Shown here: piece by piece, positions 19,997 through 28,067 of the stretch
Layout: the number at the start of each line of letters is the position of its first letter
Position numbering within the stretch: the stretch's first letter is position 1
Origin: Hyphomicrobiales bacterium
GTDB lineage: Bacteria; Pseudomonadota; Alphaproteobacteria; Rhizobiales; Rhizobiaceae
Assembly (NCBI GenBank): GCA_900472675.1
Contig: UCJA01000013.1
Span: 1 to 64,000, forward strand
Length of the DNA: 64,000 nucleotides
Direction: 5' to 3'
Position numbers and translations under genes: made by a program
Notes under the pieces: generated by a model
What the model was told of the DNA's origin: nothing
The model's database searches: none
Seen by the model: only the letters and a program-made list of their open reading frames with translations

Positions 19997-20431
19997 TCAG
20001 TCTCCCCCCGGCCTGCCACGCATCTTTTTGACTTCCGAGCGGCCCGATTTGGCCTTCAGGCGGCGCTCTACGGAGCCCTTGGTGGGCTTGGTAGCCTTGC
20101 GCGGCGGTGGTGGTGGCTTGGCTGCTTCGAGCAGGAGCTCAGTCAAGCGCTCACGCGCTTCTTCCCGGTTCCGCTCCTGGCTCCGGGACCGGCTGGCCTC
20201 GATCATCAGGACGCCGTCCTTCGAAACACGTCGGCCGGCGAGCTTCAATGCGTTCTGCTTCACGCGTTCGGGAAGAGAGGGCGAATTGGCAAGATCGAAG
20301 AACAGCTGGACGGCGGTCGAGACCTTGTTGACGTTCTGCCCGCCCGGTCCGCCCGCCAGCACGAATTGCTCGCTTAGTTCCCATCCGGCGATGGTGATGC
20401 GACTGTTGATGTAAAGCGGGTTGCTGGCCAT
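19997..20431 (-). CDS. arfB: Alternative ribosome-rescue factor ArfB (peptidyl-tRNA hydrolase)
   Basis: A 144-residue class I release-factor-like protein. The catalytic GGQ lies in AGGPGGQNVNKVST, and the basic C-terminal tail (rich in Lys/Arg from about residue 105) is the part that ArfB inserts into the empty mRNA channel of stalled ribosomes. The lack of a codon-recognition domain separates it from PrfA/PrfB. Upstream of alkB in a two-gene operon. Confidence 0.94.
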   Translation of the reverse strand: MASNPLYINSRITIAGWELSEQFVLAGGPGGQNVNKVSTAVQLFFDLANSPSLPERVKQNALKLAGRRVSKDGVLMIEASRSRSQERNREEARERLTELLLEAAKPPPPPRKATKPTKGSVERRLKAKSGRSEVKKMRGRPGGD

Positions 20432-20473
20432 GGTTCTCTCCGGGCGGCATCTTTCCCATAAACCCGGCCAAAA

Positions 20474-20510
20474 GAAAACCGCCGCCAGGGTTAAGCCCGG
20501 GCGGCGGTTT
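20474..20510 (-). terminator. Rho-independent terminator of pckA
   Basis: An 11-bp perfect stem (AAACCGCCGCC at 20476-20486, GGCGGCGGTTT at 20500-20510) with a 13-nt loop. On the minus strand the stem runs into TTTTCTTTT, so it terminates pckA transcription shortly after its stop at 20533. The pckA-side arm overlaps a parS-like sequence. Confidence 0.88.
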
Positions 20511-20521
20511 CACGTGAATCC
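20506..20521. promoter_or_regulatory. parS: Weak parS-like ParB site
   Basis: GGTTTCACGTGAATCC matches 13 of 16 positions of the general parS consensus TGTTTCACGTGAAACA, with the CACGTGA core intact. It lies in the pckA-arfB gap and overlaps the pckA terminator arm, so part of the similarity could be chance. Function as a ParB site is inferred from the better sites elsewhere in the window. Confidence 0.4.
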
Positions 20522-20532
20522 TCAATGCAGCC

Positions 20533-22143
20533 TTACTGCGCGGCGGCCATCAGCCCCGGTGCTGCGTCCCTGACCTTGCTGTCCACATGATCCTCGAATT
20601 TCTCGAAGTTCCGGATGAACATGGCGACAAGCTTGCCTGCCTGATTGTCGTAGGCGAGGCCGTCTGACCAGGTGGAGCGCGGGTCGAGGATGGACGTGTC
20701 CACGCCCTCAACAGCGACCGGCACCGCAAAGCCGAAGTTCGTATCGGTGCGGAATTCAGCCTCCTTGAGGCTGCCGTTCAGGGCAGCACCGAGCAGGGCG
20801 CGCGTGGCCTTGATCGGCATGCGGCGACCGGTGCCATAGGCGCCACCGGTCCAGCCGGTGTTCACCAGCCAGCAATCGACGCCGTGGCTGGCAATCAGCT
20901 CCTTCAGGAGGTTGCCGTATTCAGCAGGGTGGCGCGGCATGAAGGGCGCACCGAAGCAGGTCGAGAAGGTCGCTTCCGGCTCGGTCACACCCTTTTCCGT
21001 GCCCGCGACCTTTGCGGTATAGCCCGACAGGAAGTGATACATAGCCTGTTCCGGAGTCAGCCGGGCAATCGGCGGCATGACGCCGAAGGCATCGGCCGTC
21101 AGCATGATGATCGTCTTTGGATGAGGTGCCAGACCGGTTGCCGAGGCATTCGGGATGAAGTGCAGCGGATAGGCACTGCGGGTATTCTCGGTCAGCGAGT
21201 TATCGTCGAAATCCGGTACACGGTTTTCGTCCAGCACCACGTTTTCGAGAACGGTGCCGAAGCGACGCGTCGCGGCATAGATCTCCGGCTCGGCTTCTGC
21301 GGAAAGCTTGATCGCCTTGGCATAGCAGCCGCCTTCAAAGTTGAAGACGCCATTTTCGCCCCAGCCGTGCTCGTCGTCACCGATCAGAGTGCGGGTCGGA
21401 TCTGCGGACAGCGTCGTCTTGCCGGTGCCCGACAGGCCGAAAAACACAGCCGTGTCTCCGTCCTTGCCAACGTTGGCGGAGCAGTGCATGGGCATCACGC
21501 CCTTGGCCGGCAGGAGATAGTTGAGGACGGTGAAGACCGACTTCTTGTTCTCGCCCGCATAGGAGGTTCCGCCGATCAGCACGATCCCGTTGGCGAGGTC
21601 GCAGGCGATAACGGTTTCGGTGCGGCAGCCGTGACGAGCCGGATCAGCCTTGAAGCTCGGCAGGTTGATGATGGTGAGCTTCTGCTGGAAATGCTTGAGG
21701 TCTTCCCGCTTCGGGCGGATCAGCAGGTTGCGGATGAAAAGGCCATGCCAGGCAAGTTCGGTGATGACCCGGGTCGGCAGCGCATTTTCGGCATCGGCGC
21801 CGCCAATGAGATCCTGCACGTAAAGGGTTTTACCCTTCGCATGGGAAAGCATGTCCTGACGCAGGCGCTCGAAATCCTCAAGCGCCATGGGCTTATTGTT
21901 GTCCCACCAGATCTGACCCTCGGTGGAGGCGTCGCGGACAACGAACTTGTCCTTCGGAGACCGGCCGGTGTGCTGGCCGGTAATGGCCCGCAAGGCACCG
22001 TCTGCCGTCAGGTCGGCTTCGCCCTTTCGAATCGCTTCTTCGTACAGCTCAACCTCGGAGAGGTTGTAATGCGTCTGCTCCACGTCCTCGAAACCGATCG
22101 CCGCCAGAGCGTTGGACGGGTTATAAAGCCCAAAGTCCCCCAT
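20533..22143 (-). CDS. pckA: Phosphoenolpyruvate carboxykinase (ATP)
   Basis: A 536-residue ATP-type PEP carboxykinase, which converts oxaloacetate to PEP for gluconeogenesis on C4 acids. The kinase-1a P-loop [16 protein letters not shown] and the metal-binding LIGDDEHGW are intact. Length matches the family. It is divergent from chvI across a 323-base AT-rich region; pckA is a known neighbour and reported regulatory target region of the ChvG-ChvI system in rhizobia. Confidence 0.97.
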   Translation of the reverse strand: MGDFGLYNPSNALAAIGFEDVEQTHYNLSEVELYEEAIRKGEADLTADGALRAITGQHTGRSPKDKFVVRDASTEGQIWWDNNKPMALEDFERLRQDMLSHAKGKTLYVQDLIGGADAENALPTRVITELAWHGLFIRNLLIRPKREDLKHFQQKLTIINLPSFKADPARHGCRTETVIACDLANGIVLIGGTSYAGENKKSVFTVLNYLLPAKGVMPMHCSANVGKDGDTAVFFGLSGTGKTTLSADPTRTLIGDDEHGWGENGVFNFEGGCYAKAIKLSAEAEPEIYAATRRFGTVLENVVLDENRVPDFDDNSLTENTRSAYPLHFIPNASATGLAPHPKTIIMLTADAFGVMPPIARLTPEQAMYHFLSGYTAKVAGTEKGVTEPEATFSTCFGAPFMPRHPAEYGNLLKELIASHGVDCWLVNTGWTGGAYGTGRRMPIKATRALLGAALNGSLKEAEFRTDTNFGFAVPVAVEGVDTSILDPRSTWSDGLAYDNQAGKLVAMFIRNFEKFEDHVDSKVRDAAPGLMAAAQ

Positions 22144-22466
22144 GTGCGCCTTCCTTCAACTGATACCTATGGCGCCGAAAGTAGGCAGTGATTTCAATTC
22201 GGGCAAGGCGTTTTTTCGAAAACATCAACGAAATCAATAAATTAATCGATTTAAAAAAATTTATTCCGCTTTAAATCGGTTTATCAGCGGTTTTTATCTC
22301 CTATATAACAGGAGTATGAAGGTGGACCGGGGCCGTCGGACTATAGGCCGCCCTTTAACTTCGCCACAATTTGTTCCACCTTTATACCTCAAGAAGCGCA
22401 TCGGCTGTGCCGCCTGGCTGGGGACATTCCAGGAGATGCGCGTAGATGGTAATGGAGACGGAGAGC
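22144..22466. promoter_or_regulatory. Divergent pckA/chvI promoter region
   Basis: This 323-base gap has no gene. Its central part (about 22190-22320) is much more AT-rich than the surroundings and should carry both promoters. A perfect 9-bp inverted repeat, CGATTTAAA (22247-22255) and TTTAAATCG (22270-22278), sits at the centre and could be an operator. GGAGACGGAGAGC directly precedes the chvI ATG. Confidence 0.6.
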
Positions 22467-23186
22467 ATGCAGACAATCGCGCTCGTAGATGACGACCGCA
22501 ATATCCTGACTTCGGTGTCGATCGCACTGGAGGCGGAAGGATATAAGGTCGAAACCTATACGGACGGTGCCTCGGCCCTTGACGGTCTGGTTGCCCGCCC
22601 ACCGCATCTTGCCATCTTTGATATCAAGATGCCGCGCATGGACGGAATGGAGCTTCTGAGGCGGCTTCGCCAGAAGTCCGATATCCCGGTGATTTTCCTC
22701 ACCTCCAAGGACGAGGAAATCGACGAGCTGTTCGGGCTCAAGATGGGCGCCGACGACTTCATCACCAAGCCGTTCTCCCAGCGTCTGCTGGTCGAAAGGG
22801 TCAAGGCCATCCTGCGGCGCGCCGGAACCCGCGAACCGCAGCCTGGCGGCACCAAGACCACAGTCGACCAACCCACTGCCCGCACGCTGGAACGCGGGCA
22901 GTTGCTGATGGACCAGGAGCGCCACACCTGCACCTGGAAGAATGAGCCGGTAACGCTGACGGTGACGGAATTCCTGATCCTGCATTCGCTGGCACAGCGG
23001 CCGGGCGTGGTGAAAAGTCGCGATGCCCTGATGGACGCCGCCTATGACGAACAGGTCTATGTGGACGACCGCACCATCGACAGCCACATCAAGCGGCTGC
23101 GCAAGAAATTCAAGATGGTTGACACCGACTTCGACATGATCGAAACGCTCTACGGCGTCGGCTACCGCTTCCGCGAAGCAGTCTGA
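22467..23186 (+). CDS. chvI: Response regulator ChvI
   Basis: A 239-residue OmpR-type response regulator. Receiver domain: acidic pocket VDDDRN, phospho-acceptor Asp52 in [12 protein letters not shown], conserved Lys in ITKPFSQRL. Winged-helix domain: [11 protein letters not shown] to [15 protein letters not shown] and GVGYRFRE. The close match to ChvI identifies it as the acid/envelope-stress regulator needed for host interaction in Agrobacterium and Sinorhizobium. ATG 22467 follows GGAGACGGAGAGC; an in-frame start 21 bases earlier is less likely. chvG follows after 83 bases. Confidence 0.95.
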   Translation: MQTIALVDDDRNILTSVSIALEAEGYKVETYTDGASALDGLVARPPHLAIFDIKMPRMDGMELLRRLRQKSDIPVIFLTSKDEEIDELFGLKMGADDFITKPFSQRLLVERVKAILRRAGTREPQPGGTKTTVDQPTARTLERGQLLMDQERHTCTWKNEPVTLTVTEFLILHSLAQRPGVVKSRDALMDAAYDEQVYVDDRTIDSHIKRLRKKFKMVDTDFDMIETLYGVGYRFREAV

Positions 23187-23269
23187 CCTCCGTCGATCTT
23201 TCAAAAGGTTAAACTTGAGGACCGGACCGGAGCGGCGTTAGACTGATCCGGTGGAAGGACTGCACGCAG

Positions 23270-25057
23270 GTGGCAGATCAGTTGCTCGACAGCGAGATGA
23301 TGCAAACGGCTGGCTCCGAGAGCCGCCGTGTGAGCCGACGCTTCTGGTCGCGGCCGTTCACGCTCATTCGCCGCGTATTCGGACACGCGGTTTTTTCCAG
23401 CCTGACGCGGCGTATCCTGTTCTTCAACATCGCGGCGACCGTGGTTCTGGTCGCCGGGATCCTCTATCTCAACCAGTTCCGCGAGGGGCTGATCGACGCG
23501 CGCGTCGAGAGCCTGCTGACGCAGGGCGAGATTATCGCCGGTGCAATTTCCGCATCTGCCTCCGTCGATACGAATTCCATCACCATCGATCCGCAGAAGC
23601 TCTTGGAACTGCAGGCCGGCCAAAGCATCACGCCGGTGCCGAACGACGAGGACCTGGACTTTCCGATCGATCCCGAGCGTGTGGCGCCGGTTCTGCGCCG
23701 GCTGATCTCGCCGACCCGCACCCGCGCCCGCCTGTTCGATGCGGACGCCAATCTGCTGCTGGATTCCCGGCATCTCTATTCCCGCGGCCAGGTGCTCCGG
23801 TACGACCTGCCGCCGGTCGAAAACCAGTCGCAGACCTGGAGCGAATGGGTGTCGGGCATGTTCAACCGGTTGCTGCAGCCCGGGAACCTGCCGATCTACA
23901 AGGAAGCGCCGGGCGGCGATGGTTCGATCTATCCGGAGGTCACGAATGCGCTGACCGGCGTGCGCGGCGCCGTCGTGCGGATTACCGAACGGGGCGAGCT
24001 GATTGTTTCGGTGGCTGTGCCGGTGCAGCGGTTCCGGGCCGTCCTCGGCGTGCTGCTTTTGTCCACGCAGGCGGGCGACATCGACAAGATCGTCCATGCG
24101 GAGCGCCTGGCGATCATGCGCGTGTTCGGCGTCGCGACGCTCGTCAACATCCTGCTGTCACTGCTGCTCTCCTCCACGATCGCCAATCCGTTGCGTCGGC
24201 TTGCGGCAGCCGCCATCCGGGTGCGCAGAGGCGCCAAGCAGCGCGAGGAAATTCCAGACTTCGCCTACCGGCAGGACGAGATCGGCAACCTTTCGATCGC
24301 ACTGCGCGACATGACCAACGCGCTCTATGACCGGATCGATGCCATAGAAAGCTTCGCTGCCGATGTGAGCCATGAACTGAAGAACCCGCTCACCTCGCTG
24401 CGGTCCGCCGTCGAGACGCTTCCGCTCGCGAAGACGGAAAGCTCCAAGCAGAAGCTGACGGACATCATCTTCCACGACGTGCGGCGGCTCGACCGGCTGA
24501 TCAGCGATATTTCCGACGCGTCACGCCTTGATGCGGAGCTTGCCCGGACGGATTCGGCCCCTGTCGACATGGAAAATCTGCTGGGCAATCTGGTGGAAAT
24601 CAGCCGTCAGATCCGCAGCGGGCGCAAGCCTGTCGAGCTGGAACTCCTCGTGGATCCCAAAAGTGGGAACAAGGCTGCCTATATCGTCAACGGGCACGAC
24701 CTGCGGCTTGGGCAGATCGTCACCAACCTGATCGAAAACGCACGCTCCTTCGTGCCGGAGAAGGGTGGGCGGATTACCGTGAAACTGCTGCGGAACAAGA
24801 ACCGTGTGATTGCAACGGTCGACGACAATGGTCCCGGTGTCCAGGCGGAAGACATCGACCGCATTTTCGAGCGGTTCTACACCGACCGGCCGGAAGGCGA
24901 GAGCTTCGGCCAGAACTCGGGCCTTGGCCTATCCATCAGTCGCCAGATCGCCGAAGCCCATGCCGGCACGCTGAAGGCCGAAAACGTTCATGACGCCCAT
25001 GGCGCCATCACCGGCGCCCGCTTCACCCTGTCGCTGCCGGCAGCCCAGTCACAATGA
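23270..25057 (+). CDS. chvG: Sensor histidine kinase ChvG/ExoS
   Basis: A 595-residue membrane histidine kinase, partner of ChvI. One membrane segment lies at about residues 50-68, then a large periplasmic sensor region, a second segment near 290, HAMP, and the kinase core with His368 in VSHELKNPLTSL, N-box NLIENARSF, G1 DDNGPG and G2 GLGLSIS. In S. meliloti the periplasmic repressor ExoR acts on this sensor; exoR is not in the window. The start is GTG at 23270 with a GTGGAAGGA stretch upstream. Its stop overlaps the hprK start. Confidence 0.94.
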   Translation: MADQLLDSEMMQTAGSESRRVSRRFWSRPFTLIRRVFGHAVFSSLTRRILFFNIAATVVLVAGILYLNQFREGLIDARVESLLTQGEIIAGAISASASVDTNSITIDPQKLLELQAGQSITPVPNDEDLDFPIDPERVAPVLRRLISPTRTRARLFDADANLLLDSRHLYSRGQVLRYDLPPVENQSQTWSEWVSGMFNRLLQPGNLPIYKEAPGGDGSIYPEVTNALTGVRGAVVRITERGELIVSVAVPVQRFRAVLGVLLLSTQAGDIDKIVHAERLAIMRVFGVATLVNILLSLLLSSTIANPLRRLAAAAIRVRRGAKQREEIPDFAYRQDEIGNLSIALRDMTNALYDRIDAIESFAADVSHELKNPLTSLRSAVETLPLAKTESSKQKLTDIIFHDVRRLDRLISDISDASRLDAELARTDSAPVDMENLLGNLVEISRQIRSGRKPVELELLVDPKSGNKAAYIVNGHDLRLGQIVTNLIENARSFVPEKGGRITVKLLRNKNRVIATVDDNGPGVQAEDIDRIFERFYTDRPEGESFGQNSGLGLSISRQIAEAHAGTLKAENVHDAHGAITGARFTLSLPAAQSQ

Positions 25058-25533
25058 GCGGCGCTGCCGTCAATATCCATGCAACTGCCATCGTGGCCGG
25101 AGCCAGGGGCCTCCTCTTCCTCGGTCCTTCGGGTCGGGGAAAGTCGGCGCTTGCCTTCGCTTGCATCACTGAAGCCCGGCGCCTTGGCGCGTTTGCCGCA
25201 CTCGTTGCGGATGATCGGGTTATCGTATCGCGATCGGGCAAGGCGCTCGTGGCGCAGTGTCCGGAGGCGATCACGGGGCTGATCGAACTTCGTGGCAGCG
25301 GTATCGTTGCCATCGAGAGCGTGTCTGCCGCCGTTCTCGACCTTGCCATCGAGGTCGTGTCGCTGCCCGAGGCGGAACGGCTTCCACCCGAGAACGCGGT
25401 ATTTTCTGTCGGCACTTTGGGCTCGCTGCCGCTGGTGCGCCTCTGGAGCCAAGCGGCTGATCCGCTAGCGCATCTGGCGGCCCTGGTGCCGCTCCTGCAT
25501 CATGAAACACCGTTCTCGCGGCTCGCTCCGTAG
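25054..25533 (+). CDS. hprK: Short HPr kinase/phosphorylase
   Basis: A 159-residue protein equal to the catalytic C-terminal half of HPr kinase/phosphorylase; the N-terminal domain of the roughly 310-residue Gram-positive enzyme is absent. The P-loop is GPSGRGKSALAFAC (about residues 27-40) and the family motif around VADDRVIVS and GLIELRGSGI is visible. It should phosphorylate HPr on a serine. The ATGA overlap with chvG, and manX and ptsH downstream, couple PTS signalling to the ChvG-ChvI operon, as in other Rhizobiales. Confidence 0.9.
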   Translation: MSGAAVNIHATAIVAGARGLLFLGPSGRGKSALAFACITEARRLGAFAALVADDRVIVSRSGKALVAQCPEAITGLIELRGSGIVAIESVSAAVLDLAIEVVSLPEAERLPPENAVFSVGTLGSLPLVRLWSQAADPLAHLAALVPLLHHETPFSRLAP

Positions 25534-25643
25534 ATTTTGACTTGAAGTTGGTATCTACTTGGCGAAGATGGCACCCCACCGCTGGACGGGTTTGTTGCGA
25601 TGCGATATGGGCCGCAAGTTTCCATAGCAGGGGGCGTTTTTTC

Positions 25644-26045
25644 ATGATCGGACTTGTGCTTGTCACCCATGGCAAGCTGGCAGAAGAGTTTCGACACGCG
25701 GTAGAGCATGTTGTCGGGCCTCAGAAATTTATCGAGACGATATCGATCGGTCCGGAAGACGACATGGATCAGCGGCGCCAGGACATTGTGGACGCAGTTG
25801 CCCGGGCCGAGGACGGTCATGGCGTCATCATCCTCACTGACATGTTCGGCGGTACACCGTCCAACCTCTCGATCTCAGTGATGGAGAGCGGCAAGACCGA
25901 GGTGATCGCGGGCGTTAACCTGCCGATGCTGATCAAGCTCGCGGGCGTCCGCAGCGACAACAATATGGAACGGGCCCTGGTTGAGGCTTCCGAGGCCGGT
26001 CGCAAATACATCAACGTTGCAAGCCGCGTCCTCAGCGGAAAGTAA
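25644..26045 (+). CDS. manX: PTS EIIA-Man family protein
   Basis: A 133-residue EIIA domain of the mannose family. The phospho-acceptor is His9 in LVTHGKLAEE, and the second signature VIILTDMFGGTPSN is intact. It has no IIB, IIC or IID partner nearby, so it is expected to act in regulatory phosphotransfer from HPr, not sugar import. ATG 25644 was chosen because the family starts there. The 110 bases upstream, after hprK, hold no gene. Confidence 0.93.
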   Translation: MIGLVLVTHGKLAEEFRHAVEHVVGPQKFIETISIGPEDDMDQRRQDIVDAVARAEDGHGVIILTDMFGGTPSNLSISVMESGKTEVIAGVNLPMLIKLAGVRSDNNMERALVEASEAGRKYINVASRVLSGK

Positions 26046-26055
26046 AAGAAGGCGC

Positions 26056-26334
26056 ATGTCCCCTCTCCTCTCTCGCGAATTCCTGATCGTCAACAAGCGT
26101 GGCCTGCATGCCCGGGCCTCGGCAAAATTCGTGCAGATGGTCGAGAGCTTCGACGCCATGGTGACCGTCTCAAAGGATGGCACTACGGTCGGCGGCACGT
26201 CGATCATGGGGCTGATGATGCTGGCTGCCAGCACGGGCAGCTCCATCGAGGTCGCCGCTAGCGGTCGCCAGGCAGAAGAGGCGCTGACTGCCCTGGAAAA
26301 TCTCGTGGCACAGAAATTCGGCGAAGAGGCGTGA
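26056..26334 (+). CDS. ptsH: Phosphocarrier protein HPr
   Basis: A 92-residue HPr. The phospho-acceptor His18 lies in NKRGLHARASAKF and a serine at the HPrK target site (Ser49 in GGTSIMGLMML) is kept, fitting the nearby hprK. ATG 26056 is preceded by AGAAGG. It starts ten bases after manX. Enzyme I of the nitrogen PTS (PtsP) is not in this window. Confidence 0.94.
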   Translation: MSPLLSREFLIVNKRGLHARASAKFVQMVESFDAMVTVSKDGTTVGGTSIMGLMMLAASTGSSIEVAASGRQAEEALTALENLVAQKFGEEA

Positions 26335-26351
26335 GCCGTTTGTTAATATAA

Positions 26352-26375
26352 ACATATAAAGACTTCTTTATATGT
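26352..26375. promoter_or_regulatory. Perfect palindrome upstream of ahcY (candidate operator)
   Basis: ACATATAAAG (26352-26361) and CTTTATATGT (26366-26375) form a 10-bp perfect inverted repeat with a 4-nt spacer, in the 137-base ptsH-ahcY gap. Its size and AT-rich composition suit a dimeric repressor. ArsR-type SahR regulators are known to control ahcY in several proteobacteria, so I suggest a SahR-like operator; the binding protein is not visible here. Confidence 0.55.
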
Positions 26376-26471
26376 GAGTTGATAAACTGCGCCCAGCCTG
26401 CTAAATGCATGCCACACTTTCGCGCGCACAGCGCGATGCGCCATTGCATCAATCATCAGCTGGAGAGCTTC

Positions 26472-27872
26472 ATGAGCACTGAAAAGGATTACGTGGTCGC
26501 CGATATCACGCTTGCGGATTACGGTCGCAAGGAACTGGATATCGCCGAAACCGAAATGCCGGGCCTGATGGCCTGCCGCGCCGAATTTGGCGAAACGAAA
26601 CCGCTTAAGGGCGCCCGCATTTCCGGCTCGCTCCACATGACGATCCAGACCGCGGTCCTGATCGAGACCCTCAAGGATCTGGGCGCCGATCTGCGTTGGG
26701 CCTCGTGCAACATCTTCTCGACGCAGGATCATGCGGCAGCGGCGATTGCCGCCTCGGGCATCCCGGTGTTTGCGGTCAAGGGTGAATCGCTGACCGAATA
26801 CTGGGATTACACCGACCGGATCTTCCAGTGGACCGACGGCGGCTTCTCCAACATGATCCTGGATGATGGCGGCGACGCCACCATGTACATCCTGCTCGGT
26901 GCGCGCGCCGAAGCCGGCGAGGACGTGCTGAGCAACCCGGGTTCGGAAGAAGAAGAAATCCTGTTCGCGCAGATCAAGAAGCGCCTGAAGGCTTCTCCGG
27001 GCTGGTTCACGAAACAGCGCGACGCCATCAAGGGCGTTACCGAAGAAACCACCACCGGCGTTCATCGCCTGTACGACCTGGCCAAGAAGGGCCTGCTCCC
27101 CTTCCCGGCCATCAACGTCAATGACTCGGTCACCAAGTCCAAGTTCGACAACAAGTACGGTTGCAAGGAATCGCTGGTCGACGGCATTCGCCGCGGCACC
27201 GACGTGATGATGGCCGGCAAGGTCGCCGTTGTCTGCGGTTATGGTGACGTCGGCAAGGGTTCGGCTGCATCCCTGCAGGGCGCCGGCGCTCGCGTGAAGG
27301 TGACGGAAGTCGATCCGATCTGCGCGCTGCAGGCCGCGATGGACGGGTTCGAAGTCGTGGTTCTCGAGGATGTCGTTGCAAGCGCCGACATCTTCATCTC
27401 GACCACCGGCAACAAGGACGTCATCCGCATCGATCACATGCGGGCCATGAAGGACATGGCGATCGTCGGCAACATCGGTCACTTCGACAACGAGATCCAG
27501 GTTTCGGCCCTGCGCAATCTCAAGTGGACCAACGTCAAGCCGCAGGTCGACATGATCGAGTTCCCGAAGGGCAACCGAATCATCCTTCTGTCGGAAGGCC
27601 GTCTGCTCAACCTGGGCAATGCGACCGGCCATCCGTCCTTCGTGATGTCGGCATCGTTCACCAACCAGACCTTGGCGCAGATCGAGCTCTTCACCAAGCC
27701 GGGTGAATACAAGAACGACGTCTACATCCTGCCCAAGCATCTCGACGAAAAGGTTGCGCGGCTGCATCTCGACAAGCTGGGCGTGAAGCTGACCGAACTC
27801 TCTGAAGAACAGGCTGGATACATCGGCGTGCCGCAGCAGGGACCGTTCAAGTCAGAGCACTATCGCTACTAA
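26472..27872 (+). CDS. ahcY: S-adenosylhomocysteine hydrolase
   Basis: A 466-residue adenosylhomocysteinase. It splits SAH to homocysteine and adenosine, relieving product inhibition of methyltransferases. The NAD-binding loop is [13 protein letters not shown], the N-terminal substrate region [12 protein letters not shown] and the C-terminal PFKSEHYRY are canonical. The bacterial insertion between about residues 150 and 190 is present. ATG 26472 gives [10 protein letters not shown] palindrome lies about 100 bases upstream and a strong terminator 30 bases downstream. Confidence 0.97.
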   Translation: MSTEKDYVVADITLADYGRKELDIAETEMPGLMACRAEFGETKPLKGARISGSLHMTIQTAVLIETLKDLGADLRWASCNIFSTQDHAAAAIAASGIPVFAVKGESLTEYWDYTDRIFQWTDGGFSNMILDDGGDATMYILLGARAEAGEDVLSNPGSEEEEILFAQIKKRLKASPGWFTKQRDAIKGVTEETTTGVHRLYDLAKKGLLPFPAINVNDSVTKSKFDNKYGCKESLVDGIRRGTDVMMAGKVAVVCGYGDVGKGSAASLQGAGARVKVTEVDPICALQAAMDGFEVVVLEDVVASADIFISTTGNKDVIRIDHMRAMKDMAIVGNIGHFDNEIQVSALRNLKWTNVKPQVDMIEFPKGNRIILLSEGRLLNLGNATGHPSFVMSASFTNQTLAQIELFTKPGEYKNDVYILPKHLDEKVARLHLDKLGVKLTELSEEQAGYIGVPQQGPFKSEHYRY

Positions 27873-27902
27873 TCGGTAGCCGGTTAATCCACAACATATA
27901 GT

Positions 27903-27939
27903 AGCCGCGGTCTTGACAGGAGACCGCGGCTTCTTTTTT
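27903..27939 (+). terminator. Rho-independent terminator of ahcY
   Basis: An 11-bp perfect stem (AGCCGCGGTCT at 27903-27913, AGACCGCGGCT at 27921-27931) with a 7-nt loop, followed by TCTTTTTT. It separates ahcY from divL. Confidence 0.93.
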
Positions 27940-28067
27940 GGCCGCTGCTCTTCCCGCTGATTCCGCAAACCAGTATCCTCTAGGGGCTCGATTCGCACCT
28001 GCTCGGGGCAAGGTGCGGTATGGTATGTCTTGTCGAAATGCGGCAACTGGACGGAGACAGACCGGTG

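Noticed and set aside
26335..26471. SAH or SAM riboswitch in the ahcY leader
   Set aside because: I could not fold a recognisable aptamer; the palindrome explains the region more simply. An Infernal search with the SAH and SAM-II models would settle it.
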